This document shows positions 5,775 to 12,721 of a stretch of 17,551 nt of DNA, one piece after another. How positions within the stretch are numbered: the stretch's first letter is position 1; the number at the start of each line of letters is the position of its first letter. The stretch spans positions 1-17,551 of the forward strand of contig CANQVQ010000024.1 of the NCBI GenBank assembly GCA_947627335.1, given 5' to 3'. The position numbers were made by a program, and so were the translations under genes. A model generated the notes under the pieces. It made no database searches. It was not told the DNA's origin and saw nothing but the letters and a program-made list of their open reading frames with translations. This stretch comes from an uncultured Clostridia bacterium. Lineage in GTDB: Bacteria; Bacillota; Clostridia; Oscillospirales; CAG-382.

Positions 5775-6446
5775 ATGTCGAAGAACAGACTCCTGAGGCT
5801 TTTGCCGGTTCTGCTTGCGCTTCTGCTGGTTTTCTCCGTTTCGGTCTTTGCGCCGCTCGCTGAGCCGGACGACGAGTCCTCGGAAGCGACCTCTTCGGAG
5901 GTGACTTCTTCAGAAGAGACTTCGGAGGAAACTTCGTCTGATACGTCTTCGGAGGCGACTTCTTCGGAAGCGACTTCGGAGGAAACTTCGTCCGATGCGT
6001 CTTCGGAGGCGACCTCTTCGGAAGCGACCTCGGAGGAGGATTCGTCCGACGCGTCCTCGGAAGCGGTCGCGGAGGAATCGTCTGCCGACGGGGAATCGGA
6101 AGCGTCTACGGACGAGGAAGCGGCCTCGGACGCGGAAAGCGGTGCGACGGAAGAGAATGCGGGAAGCAGCATCCCGTGGAAGCTGATCATTTCGCTGATC
6201 GTCATCGTCGTGATCGTCGCGGTCCTGTTTATCCTCGCCAAGACCAACAGCAAGCTCGGACAGCGGATCGCGAAATTCTTCAAGGATTACAAGAGCGAGA
6301 TCGGCAAGATCTCGTGGATGCCCCGCAACGAACTGGTTCGGAGCACGCTGGTCGTGCTGGCGGTCATTGTGGCGTCCGCGATCGTGATCGGGCTGCTGGA
6401 TCTCCTGTTCTCGTTCTTGGTCGGTTTGCTGTCGTTCGGCAACTGA
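5775..6446 (+). CDS. secE: Preprotein translocase subunit SecE with a long acidic N-terminal extension
   Basis: SecE clamps the SecY channel. The C-terminal part is a normal SecE core: an amphipathic helix (about 163-186, FFKDYKSEIGKISWMPRNE) and one membrane helix (about 191-217). Ahead of it are a signal-peptide-like helix (6-29), a low-complexity segment (30-130) with 35 Asp/Glu and no Lys or Arg, including three 18-residue tandem repeats (40-93), and a second membrane helix (about 136-155). Total length is 223 residues, against about 60-130 for typical SecE. The three-helix topology recalls E. coli SecE, with a huge external loop inserted. ATG 5775 fits GAGGGG at 5761-5766; a GTG at 5766 is less likely. 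Identity is firm from the core and from the rpmG/nusG context; the extension's role is unknown. Confidence 0.9.
   Translation: MSKNRLLRLLPVLLALLLVFSVSVFAPLAEPDDESSEATSSEVTSSEETSEETSSDTSSEATSSEATSEETSSDASSEATSSEATSEEDSSDASSEAVAEESSADGESEASTDEEAASDAESGATEENAGSSIPWKLIISLIVIVVIVAVLFILAKTNSKLGQRIAKFFKDYKSEIGKISWMPRNELVRSTLVVLAVIVASAIVIGLLDLLFSFLVGLLSFGN
5892..6053 (+). repeat. In-frame 54-nt tandem repeat inside secE
   Basis: Three consecutive 18-codon units encode residues 40-57, 58-75 and 76-93. Units 2 and 3 share SSEATSSEATSEE and end SSDA, differing by one residue (Thr/Asp). Unit 1 is more diverged (SSEVTSSEETSEETSSDT). The bases vary mainly at synonymous positions. Confidence 0.85.
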
Positions 6447-6461
6447 AAGGTTGGTTGACAG

Positions 6462-7004
6462 ATGAGCTTGCCGCAGGAAAGCACCCCGCTTTGGTACGTG
6501 GTGCACACCTATACCGGGTATGAAAACAAGGTTCTGAGCAATCTGGAAAAAATCATCGAGAACCGTGGGATCAGCGATCTGATCCAGGCGGTTCGGATCC
6601 CGACGGAAACGGTCACGGAGCTGACCGAAAACGGGGAAAAGGAAATCGAACGGAAGCTGTTTCCGAGCTACGTCTTCATCAAGATGATCATGAACGATGA
6701 AATGTGGCATATCGTCCGCAATACGACCGGTGTGACCGGGTTCGTCGGTCCGGGTTCGCGTCCCGTCCCGCTTTCCGAGGAGGAAGTGGAGAAGCTGGGG
6801 GTGGATCCGAAGGTCATCGAGGTCCGCTTCGCGGTCGGGGACAACGTGCGCATCTGCGCCGGACCGCTTTCCGGGTTCATCGGCGTCGTCGATGAAATTT
6901 CGGCGGACAAGAAGTCCGTCAAGGTCACGGCGTCCATGTTCGGGCGGGAGACGAAGGTGGAGCTCGGCTCCATGGAGGTCAGTCCGCTGGACGAGACTGT
7001 GTAA
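6462..7004 (+). CDS. nusG: Transcription termination/antitermination factor NusG
   Basis: Binds the clamp helices of RNA polymerase and modulates pausing, Rho action and transcription-translation coupling. The 180 residues contain the NGN domain (about 8-115: WYVVHTYTGYENKV, LFPSYVFIKMIMND, VRNTTGVTGFVGPG) and a C-terminal KOW domain (about 125-177: VGDNVRICAGPLSGFIGVVDEI). It lies 15 bp after secE, so the two are probably cotranscribed. Length and motifs are ordinary. Confidence 0.97.
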   Translation: MSLPQESTPLWYVVHTYTGYENKVLSNLEKIIENRGISDLIQAVRIPTETVTELTENGEKEIERKLFPSYVFIKMIMNDEMWHIVRNTTGVTGFVGPGSRPVPLSEEEVEKLGVDPKVIEVRFAVGDNVRICAGPLSGFIGVVDEISADKKSVKVTASMFGRETKVELGSMEVSPLDETV

Positions 7005-7054
7005 CAATTCGCAAAGGAACGTTCCTGCCGCCTTGCCAAGCGGCGGAGCGAAAC

Positions 7055-7093
7055 GTGGGAGGGACGACGGTCCCGAAAAAAGATTTTTACCAC
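7055..7093 (+). promoter_or_regulatory. Probable L1-binding leader of rplK-rplA
   Basis: GTGG (7055-7058) can pair with CCAC (7090-7093). Inside it, GGGAC (7061-7065) pairs with GTCCC (7070-7074), leaving an asymmetric A-rich internal loop. This layout resembles the autoregulatory L1 site found upstream of L11-L1 genes in Bacillota, which mimics the 23S rRNA target. A second GC-rich hairpin lies just upstream (7028-7046). The assignment is from recalled pattern and position. Confidence 0.5.
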
Positions 7094-7112
7094 ATTCGGA
7101 GGTGTAATTCTC

Positions 7113-7538
7113 ATGGCAAAGAAGGTTGTCGGTTATATCAAGCTGCAGATCCCGGCGGGGAAGGCGACCCCCCAGCCGCCGATCGGTCCGGCGCTCGGTC
7201 AGTACGGCGTCGCGATTCAGGTGTTCACGAAGGAATTCAACGAACGCACGAAGAACGACATCGGTCTGATCATCCCGGTCATCATCACGGTCTATGCCGA
7301 CCGTTCGTTCACGTTCATCACCAAGACGCCGCCTGCCGCCGTGCTGATCAAGAAGGCGATCGGCATCGAGAGCGGTTCCGGCGTTCCCCAGTCCCAGAAG
7401 GTCGGGCAGATCACCAAGGAGCAGGTCCGCAAGATCGCGGAGACCAAGATGCCCGATTTGAACGCGTCGTCGATCGAAAGCGCGATGCGTATGATCGCCG
7501 GGACGGCGCGCAGCATGGGCGTCGTCGTGGTAGACTAA
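7113..7538 (+). CDS. rplK: 50S ribosomal protein L11
   Basis: Forms the GTPase-associated centre with 23S rRNA and the L10-L7/L12 stalk. The 141 residues show the N-terminal KLQIPAGKATPQPPIGPALGQ (Pro22 and Pro26, the thiopeptide-contact prolines, are kept), DRSFTFITKTPPAAVLIKKA, and the C-terminal RNA-binding end MIAGTARSMGVVV. The usual HGVNIMEF stretch is YGVAIQVF here (31-38), an odd substitution in a very conserved loop. The GGAGG site at 7098-7102 is well placed. It is followed by rplA after 15 bp. Confidence 0.96.
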   Translation: MAKKVVGYIKLQIPAGKATPQPPIGPALGQYGVAIQVFTKEFNERTKNDIGLIIPVIITVYADRSFTFITKTPPAAVLIKKAIGIESGSGVPQSQKVGQITKEQVRKIAETKMPDLNASSIESAMRMIAGTARSMGVVVVD

Positions 7539-7553
7539 AGGAGGGCCGGAGAG

Positions 7554-8249
7554 ATGAAGAGAGGCAAGAAGTATACCGCCGCGGCGTCCGCGGTGGATAG
7601 ATCCAAGCTGTACGAAAGCGCGGAAGCGCTGGGACTGGTTTGCGAGATCGCGAAGGCGAAGTTCGACGAGACGGTCGAGCTGCACGTCCGTTTGGGCGTC
7701 GATTCGCGGCACGCGGATCAGCAGGTGCGCGGTGCGGTCGTTCTGCCGAACGGCACCGGTAAGACCATTCGGACGCTGGTGTTTGCGCGTGGCGACCGTG
7801 CGGAACAGGCGCAGGCCGCCGGTGCGGATTACGTCGGCGCGGAGGACCTCGTGCAGAAGATCACGGGCGAGAACTGGTTCGAGTTCGACGTGGTCATCGC
7901 GACGCCGGATATGATGGGCGTCATCGGTCGTTTGGGTAAGGTGCTCGGTCCGAAGGGGTTGATGCCGTCGCCCAAAGCCGGTACGGTCACGATGGACGTT
8001 GCGCGTGCGGTGTCCGAGGCGAAAGCCGGTAAGATCGAGTACCGTCTGGACAAGACGAATATCATCCACTGCCCGATCGGCAAGGTCAGCTTTGGCAAGG
8101 AGAAGCTGAGCGAGAACTTCGACGCGCTCATGGGCGCGATCGTCAAGGCTCGCCCGGCTGCGCTGAAGGGGCAGTATATCAAGTCCTGCTCCGTCACGTC
8201 GACGATGGGTCCCGGCATCCGGGTCAACACCGCTCGTCTGGCGAACTAA
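7554..8249 (+). CDS. rplA: 50S ribosomal protein L1
   Basis: Two-domain protein of the L1 stalk, and in many bacteria the translational repressor of its own operon. At 231 residues it has standard length. The signature TPDMMGVIGRLGKVLGPKGLMPSPKAGTV is intact (given here across conserved positions about 121-149). The C-terminus has SVTSTMGPGIRVN. A clear AGGAGGGCCGGAGAG region precedes ATG 7554. The operon ends at a terminator 24 bp after the stop instead of running into rplJ. Confidence 0.97.
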   Translation: MKRGKKYTAAASAVDRSKLYESAEALGLVCEIAKAKFDETVELHVRLGVDSRHADQQVRGAVVLPNGTGKTIRTLVFARGDRAEQAQAAGADYVGAEDLVQKITGENWFEFDVVIATPDMMGVIGRLGKVLGPKGLMPSPKAGTVTMDVARAVSEAKAGKIEYRLDKTNIIHCPIGKVSFGKEKLSENFDALMGAIVKARPAALKGQYIKSCSVTSTMGPGIRVNTARLAN

Positions 8250-8272
8250 GCGAATCGGTAAAAGAGCAAAAG

Positions 8273-8307
8273 AGAGGACGTTCGGAACGTCCTCTTTTCG
8301 TTTTTTT
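8273..8307 (+). terminator. Intrinsic terminator after rplA
   Basis: AGAGGACGT (8273-8281) pairs with ACGTCCTCT (8287-8295) around a TCGGA loop, followed by TTTCG and seven T (8301-8307). Confidence 0.88.
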
Positions 8308-8393
8308 GCGGTCGGATTTTGCAGCAAACGGGGGATTTTATCCTTCGTGCGGCGGAAAAATGTGAACAAACTGTAAATTCCCGTTCTGGATAC

Positions 8394-8422
8394 TTGACTT
8401 TTTCTGAAAAACCATTTAATAT
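8394..8422 (+). promoter_or_regulatory. Promoter of the lipoprotein gene
   Basis: TTGACT (8394-8399), a 17-bp spacer and TAATAT (8417-8422) lie in an AT-richer gap 46 bp before the start codon. The match is good but not perfect. Confidence 0.65.
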
Positions 8423-8467
8423 GTGGATGTAAAATTTAGGAAACATTCAGAAAAGGATGGGATCTTT

Positions 8468-9043
8468 ATGAAACGAATGTGGATCGTGCTCTTCCTGTGC
8501 GCGGCGCTGTTGGGCGGGTGTTCTGCAGGCGGAACTGCCGGCGGCGGGAACGCCGCCGGGGACGCTTCTATAAGCGACGCCGGGGAAGGAAGCGGGACCG
8601 TCACGGAGACCGTTTCGCGGGAAACGGTGGAAGAACCTTCCGGCGCTCCGTCGAATACGGGGTACCCCGCGCAAAGCCGGGAAGAAGCGGAGACGCGGCT
8701 GCAAGCACTCCGGGCAGAAGATCCCTATTCGCTCTATCCGTTTTTGCAGGCGGTGGCGAGCGGGGAGATCGCGCCGGACGCGCACCGATTGGACGCGGAA
8801 ACGGCAAAGCGGATCCTTGCGGACGCGGCGGAAAAGCATACCGACGGTGAAACCGTTTATAAACAGCTGGAGCAGGAGCAGGTGTTCCCGGACCACCTGT
8901 GGGGATTCGGGATGGATTACCGGGTCTACTGGCTGGACGGCGTGGGCGATGAACAGCTGGAGGTGTGCAACGCGACCACGTTCACCTATATACCGAGCGG
9001 CGGCGAGCCGGTTTTGCTTTACAGCACGATCGACGCGGGCTGA
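8468..9043 (+). CDS. Putative lipoprotein of unknown function
   Basis: The 191 residues begin with a type II signal peptide: a hydrophobic run (WIVLFLCAAL) then the lipobox LGGC with Cys18 as lipid anchor. A Gly/Ser/Thr-rich linker follows (about 19-70), typical of a tether at the outer face of the membrane. A short mixed alpha/beta domain runs from about 70 to 191, with conserved-looking aromatic segments DPYSLYPFLQAV and DHLWGFGMDYRVYWLDG. I recognise no domain. ATG 8468 has AAGGATGG upstream; the open frame extends to 8423 but has no site there. It has its own promoter and terminator boundary and is followed after 63 bp by an acetyltransferase gene, probably as one unit. Confidence 0.8.
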   Translation: MKRMWIVLFLCAALLGGCSAGGTAGGGNAAGDASISDAGEGSGTVTETVSRETVEEPSGAPSNTGYPAQSREEAETRLQALRAEDPYSLYPFLQAVASGEIAPDAHRLDAETAKRILADAAEKHTDGETVYKQLEQEQVFPDHLWGFGMDYRVYWLDGVGDEQLEVCNATTFTYIPSGGEPVLLYSTIDAG

Positions 9044-9106
9044 GAAGCGGGAAGATGCTCCCGATTTCCGCCTTGTCGCGCCGACGCGGAATTTCAGGAG
9101 GATATG

Positions 9107-9898
9107 ATGGATCATTTTGTAGACGAAAGGGACTATAAGCTATTAGAGAAGGACAGATACACGTTTTCCGTGCTCGCTCGCATTATGGGCGGGGAATGCA
9201 CGCTGCTCCTGACGGACCACGAAAAGCTGATTCTTTGCTTTTCGAGCGATCCGCATCCCGTATGGATCTGGACGCCGGACGGGGCGGCGGAGGACGTAAA
9301 GGAAACCGCCTATGCGCTTGCCAAGGAGAACGGTCTCCTCACGGGTCGCCATACGTTCAATCTGAAATACGATCTGGCGGCGTATTTCATCGGCAGGTCG
9401 TCGGAGGGCGCGACGGCGCTCTCCGTCAAGACCAACTTGTTCGCCTACGACTGCCCGAACCTGAAGGAACCGCATAGAGCGGCGGACGGCGAACCGCATC
9501 GATGCACGGCGGAGGATCTGGACGAACTGGTCGCGTTTATGGAGCTTTTCCATGCGGAAACCGGCGTGGACCAGGACGGCACCGAAGCGTACCGCCGCAA
9601 GGCGGAGGATGCGGTCAAAAGCGGCAACCATTTTTTCTGGCGAAACGCGGAAGGCAGAAATGCAGCCGTCTGCTGCTTCCGACCAAGCGGAAATCTGGCG
9701 AGCGTGGGGTTGGTGTATACGCGTGTGGAATACCGGCGACGGCACTATGCGGAGAATCTCGTGTATCAAGCGTCAAAAATTGCGAAGGACGCGGGCTATC
9801 TGCCAATCCTTTACACGGACGCCGATTACGTCGCGTCAAATGCCTGCTACGAGAAGATCGGCTATGTTCTGCGGGGAAAACTGTGCACCATCGGCTAA
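9107..9898 (+). CDS. GNAT-family acetyltransferase with N-terminal domain
   Basis: The 264-residue protein has a GNAT fold in its C-terminal half (about 125-264). VGLVYTRVEYRRRHYAENLVYQASKIAKDAG corresponds to the acetyl-CoA binding strand-loop-helix in degenerate form (Arg-Arg-Arg-His-Tyr-Ala replacing RGxGxA), and SNACYEKIGY is the common C-terminal motif. The N-terminal half (about 1-115) resembles that of larger predicted acetyltransferases of Clostridia, but its role is not known to me. AGGAGG (9096-9101) gives good spacing to ATG 9107 and poor spacing to ATG 9104. It sits between rplA and the rplJL promoter, an unusual place for such a gene. Confidence 0.82.
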   Translation: MDHFVDERDYKLLEKDRYTFSVLARIMGGECTLLLTDHEKLILCFSSDPHPVWIWTPDGAAEDVKETAYALAKENGLLTGRHTFNLKYDLAAYFIGRSSEGATALSVKTNLFAYDCPNLKEPHRAADGEPHRCTAEDLDELVAFMELFHAETGVDQDGTEAYRRKAEDAVKSGNHFFWRNAEGRNAAVCCFRPSGNLASVGLVYTRVEYRRRHYAENLVYQASKIAKDAGYLPILYTDADYVASNACYEKIGYVLRGKLCTIG

Positions 9899-9934
9899 GA
9901 AAGCGAAAAACCCCGAAAAAATTCCCAAAACCCC

Positions 9935-9963
9935 TTGACAAAGGCGGAAAAATGTGCTATAGT
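9935..9963 (+). promoter_or_regulatory. Promoter of rplJ-rplL
   Basis: TTGACA (9935-9940), a 17-bp spacer and TATAGT (9958-9963), eleven of twelve consensus bases. It drives the L10 leader and rplJL independently of rplKA. Confidence 0.92.
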
Positions 9964-9965
9964 AA

Positions 9966-10097
9966 CCAAGAACCGTCCGTAGACAGCAAGCGGCGTCGAT
10001 CCCGATTCGGGAACGGCGCGTAAGTCTCGCCGAGGAAGGTGCGGAAAACAGGAATTGTTCGATGCTCCTTCGCTGCTGCATGGCGGGGAGCATTTTT
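9966..10097 (+). promoter_or_regulatory. L10 leader (ribosomal protein autoregulatory RNA)
   Basis: The segment CCGTAGACAGCAAG (9977-9990), the internal hairpin TCCCG/CGGGA (10000-10012) and CTCGCCGAGGAAGGTGCGG (10027-10045) match the conserved core of the L10 leader found upstream of rplJ in Bacillota. There L10, or L10 with L12, binds the RNA and lowers expression of its own operon. The leader is followed directly by a terminator stem, so control by attenuation is likely. Confidence 0.85.
10062..10097 (+). terminator. Attenuator terminator in the rplJ leader
   Basis: ATGCTCC (10062-10068) pairs with GGAGCAT (10087-10093); inner CGC/GCG pairs extend the stem; five T (10093-10097) follow. 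It lies between the L10 leader core and the rplJ ribosome-binding site. Confidence 0.75.
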
Positions 10098-10118
10098 GTA
10101 CCATTGGAGGTGAAATTT

Positions 10119-10646
10119 GTGGCAAACGCATCGATTATCGAACAGAAGCAACAGGTCGTCAACCAGCTTGCGGAGCAGATGAAGAACGCGTCGAGCGGCG
10201 TGCTGGTCGACTACAAGGGCATCACGGTCGAGGACGATACGAAACTGCGTGCGAACCTGCGCAAGTCCGGGGTCAGTTACGCGGTCGTGAAGAACACGCT
10301 GTGCGCCCGCGCTTGCGAGGCGATCGGGTTCGGCGAACTGCGCGGGGTGCTGGAAGGCACGACGGCGCTGGCGCTGGGCGACGATCAAGTCGCGCCCGCG
10401 AAGATCCTCAACGACTTTGCCAAGGATCACGACAACTTCTCCATCAAGGCAGGTTTCGTGGACGGGCGGATCCTTTCCGCCGACGAGGTCAAGTCGCTTG
10501 CGGCGATCCCGCCGAAGGAAATCCTGATCGGACGGATCCTCGGCTCGCTGCAATCCTCGCTGTACGGATTCGCATACGCGATCCAGGCGATCATCGACAA
10601 GAATGGCGAAGCAACCGCCGAAGAACCCGCTCCGGCTGCGGAGTAA
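10119..10646 (+). CDS. rplJ: 50S ribosomal protein L10
   Basis: Base of the ribosomal stalk that anchors L7/L12 dimers. The 175 residues start at GTG 10119 (VANASIIEQKQQVV), which has GGAGG (10106-10110) at eight bases. An in-frame ATG at 10062 lies inside the attenuator hairpin and would add 19 residues unlike any L10, so it is rejected. Motifs: LVDYKGITVEDDTKLRANLR, YAVVKNTLCARA, and the C-terminal helix region for L7/L12 binding. An Ala/Glu/Pro-rich tail ends the protein. Confidence 0.96.
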   Translation: MANASIIEQKQQVVNQLAEQMKNASSGVLVDYKGITVEDDTKLRANLRKSGVSYAVVKNTLCARACEAIGFGELRGVLEGTTALALGDDQVAPAKILNDFAKDHDNFSIKAGFVDGRILSADEVKSLAAIPPKEILIGRILGSLQSSLYGFAYAIQAIIDKNGEATAEEPAPAAE

Positions 10647-10682
10647 GAAACAAAAAAGACTGTATTGGAGGAATAATGTAAA

Positions 10683-11060
10683 ATGGAAAAGATTCAACAG
10701 ATTCTCGACATTATCGATACCCTGACGATCCTGGAGCTGTCCGACCTGGTCAAAGCGCTCGAGGAGAAGTACGGCGTGTCTGCCGCGCCGGTCGCTGTCG
10801 CCGCCGCGCCGGGCGCCGCTGCCGCCGCCCCCGCCGAGGAGGAGAAGACCGAGTTCGACGTCGAGCTGACCGCTTACGCGGAGGACAAGAAGCTCAAGGT
10901 CATCAAGGAAGTCAAGGACATCGCCGGTCTGTCGCTCGGCGAAGCGAAGGACCTCGTCACCAGCTGCCCGAAGACCGTCAAGTCCGGCGTCAGCAAGGAA
11001 GAGGCCGAGTCCATCAAGAAGCAGCTTGAGGACGTCGGCGCGACCGTCACGATCAAGTAA
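10683..11060 (+). CDS. rplL: 50S ribosomal protein L7/L12
   Basis: Stalk protein that recruits translation GTPases. It has 125 residues: an N-terminal dimerisation helix (about 1-33, TLTILELSDLVKALEEKYGV), an Ala/Pro-rich hinge (about 38-52) and the C-terminal domain (EEKTEFDVELT through EEAESIKKQLEDVGATVTIK). GGAGGA (10668-10673) lies ten bases before ATG 10683. An ATG-TAA start-stop pair (10677-10682) directly abuts the start codon in the same frame. A terminator follows 22 bp after the stop; rpoB does not follow. Confidence 0.97.
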   Translation: MEKIQQILDIIDTLTILELSDLVKALEEKYGVSAAPVAVAAAPGAAAAAPAEEEKTEFDVELTAYAEDKKLKVIKEVKDIAGLSLGEAKDLVTSCPKTVKSGVSKEEAESIKKQLEDVGATVTIK

Positions 11061-11082
11061 GACGGTTTTCCACATAAGAATG

Positions 11083-11121
11083 AAGGGAAACACTTCGCAA
11101 CGAGGTGTTTCCCTTGCTCTT
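11083..11121 (+). terminator. Intrinsic terminator after rplL
   Basis: AAGGGAAACAC (11083-11093) pairs perfectly with GTGTTTCCCTT (11105-11115), followed by GCTCTTTTATC, a moderately T-rich tail. Confidence 0.8.
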
Positions 11122-11149
11122 TTATCGGGCGTTTTGCGCCGCACGGGGC

Positions 11150-11178
11150 TTGACAGGGACGGCGGAAACGTGTATACT
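11150..11178 (+). promoter_or_regulatory. Promoter of the cardiolipin synthase gene
   Basis: TTGACA (11150-11155), a 17-bp spacer and TATACT (11173-11178). The strong ribosome-binding site GGGAGGAGGG follows at 11188-11197. Confidence 0.9.
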
Positions 11179-11203
11179 GGAGAAAAGGGAGGAGGGTTTC
11201 CTG

Positions 11204-12715
11204 ATGAAAATTCTGCGACGTGTCCTCGCGCTGCTGCCCGCCGTGTGCCTGCAGGCGCTTTGGATCTGTGTTCTGCTTGTGTGGCTTGCGCCGTGGGCGG
11301 CGGTCTTGAACTTCGCCCTTTCGGTTTTGGCGTTCCTGTTCGTGCTGTATCTGATCACGAAGCGGCAGGAAAGCACCTACCGAATGCTCTGGCTGTTGGT
11401 CATCCTGACCTTTCCGCTCGCCGGTGCGCTGCTGTACCTGCTGTTCGGCAACCGACGCACGACCCGTCCGCTGAAGAAGAAGCTGGACGCCGAACGGGAA
11501 CGGGCGGGCGAACCGCAAAACCCGGACACCACGCCGCTCTACGACGCAATGCGGGCGGAGGAACCGCGTCTGGCGCAGACCTTCCGCTGGGTGGAGGACG
11601 TGACGGGCTTCCCGCTGCATGAAAACACCGGGGCGGACTACTATCCGCTCGGGGACGAGATGTTCCCGCAGATGCTCGAAGCGGTCCGCAGTGCGCAGAA
11701 GTACGTTTTTTTGGAGTATTTCATCGTGGACACCGGGTCGCTGTGGGACGAGCTGACCGAGGCGCTCGCGGAGAAGGCGAAGCAGGGCGTGGACGTGCGG
11801 GTGCTGTACGACGATTTGGGCAGTATCTCGACGTTCACGAAGAAGGACGCGGAGGACCTGCGGCGGAAGGGCGTGCGGTGCGAGCCGTTCAACCCGATGG
11901 TGTTCATCAAAGGGACGCTGAACTGCCGGAGTCATCGCAAAATGCTGGTGGTGGACGGTCGGGTGGCGTTCAGCGGCGGGATCAACCTCGCCGACGAGTA
12001 CGTCAACCGGGTCGTGAAATACGGGCATTGGAAGGACATCGGGTTCCGCCTGACCGGCGACGCGGTGGGGAACTATGTGCGAATGTTCGTTGAATTCTGG
12101 AACGCGTTCACCCGGGATCGCATTCCGGACGAACTGCTCCTGCCGCCGTCCACGCCGTCCGGCACGCGTGACGGGTATGTGTTAAGCTATTACGATTCGC
12201 CGTTGCGGGAGGACGCGGTCAGCAACCGGCTGTACATCGAACTGCTCGGGCAGGCGAAGGAAACGGCTTGGTTCTATACGCCTTACCTCATGCCGGGGGA
12301 CGCCCTGCTGGACGCGTTCACCTTCGCGGCGAGACGCGGCGTGGACGTCCGCATCCTCCTGCCCGGCATTTCGGACAACAAACTCGCCCAGCGAATGGCG
12401 CAGAGCTATTACCGGGTCCTGCTGGAGGCAGGCGTCAAGCTGTATGAGTACGAGCCGGGGTTTGTCCACGCGAAGGCGTGTCTGGTCGATGGGATCGTCG
12501 GGACGGTCGGGACGGTCAATTTGGACTACCGCAGTCTGTTCCTGCACTTCGAGAACAATTCGCTGTTCTACCGTTCGTCGCTGCTCGACCGTCTGCGGGA
12601 GGATTACCTCTCGACGCAGGCGCTTTGCCGGGAACTGACGCTCGACGGCATCGGGCATGGGTTCTGGAAGTGGCTTGCCGACGGGATCCTGCGCGTGTTC
12701 ACGCCGTTGTGTTAA
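11204..12715 (+). CDS. cls: Cardiolipin synthase-type phospholipase D protein
   Basis: Membrane enzyme that condenses two phosphatidylglycerols into cardiolipin. The 503 residues begin with about three hydrophobic helices (7-27, 30-52, 61-82), then two HKD half-sites: SHRKMLVVDG (His244) with FSGGINLADEY after it, and VHAKACLVDG (His422) with GTVNLDYRSLFLHFEN after it. The spacing and N-terminal helices fit bacterial Cls rather than a nuclease-type PLD. ATG 11204 follows an extended GGAGG site and its own promoter. It forms a single-gene unit; the palindromic region downstream may end the transcript. The exact phospholipid product is inferred from the family. Confidence 0.92.
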   Translation: MKILRRVLALLPAVCLQALWICVLLVWLAPWAAVLNFALSVLAFLFVLYLITKRQESTYRMLWLLVILTFPLAGALLYLLFGNRRTTRPLKKKLDAERERAGEPQNPDTTPLYDAMRAEEPRLAQTFRWVEDVTGFPLHENTGADYYPLGDEMFPQMLEAVRSAQKYVFLEYFIVDTGSLWDELTEALAEKAKQGVDVRVLYDDLGSISTFTKKDAEDLRRKGVRCEPFNPMVFIKGTLNCRSHRKMLVVDGRVAFSGGINLADEYVNRVVKYGHWKDIGFRLTGDAVGNYVRMFVEFWNAFTRDRIPDELLLPPSTPSGTRDGYVLSYYDSPLREDAVSNRLYIELLGQAKETAWFYTPYLMPGDALLDAFTFAARRGVDVRILLPGISDNKLAQRMAQSYYRVLLEAGVKLYEYEPGFVHAKACLVDGIVGTVGTVNLDYRSLFLHFENNSLFYRSSLLDRLREDYLSTQALCRELTLDGIGHGFWKWLADGILRVFTPLC

Positions 12716-12721
12716 AAACTT

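Noticed and set aside
5910..8369. A very long minus-strand open frame (819 codons) opposite secE, nusG, rplK and rplA
   Set aside because: It is a mirror of strongly biased codons in four certain genes. Its product is rich in Arg, Asp and His with no domain. Similar mirrors lie opposite fhs (1600-3249) and tsaE to rpiB (3553-5028).
10062..10118. A longer rplJ start at ATG 10062
   Set aside because: The codons lie in the attenuator hairpin and have no ribosome-binding site. The GTG at 10119 has GGAGG at ideal spacing and gives the normal L10 start.
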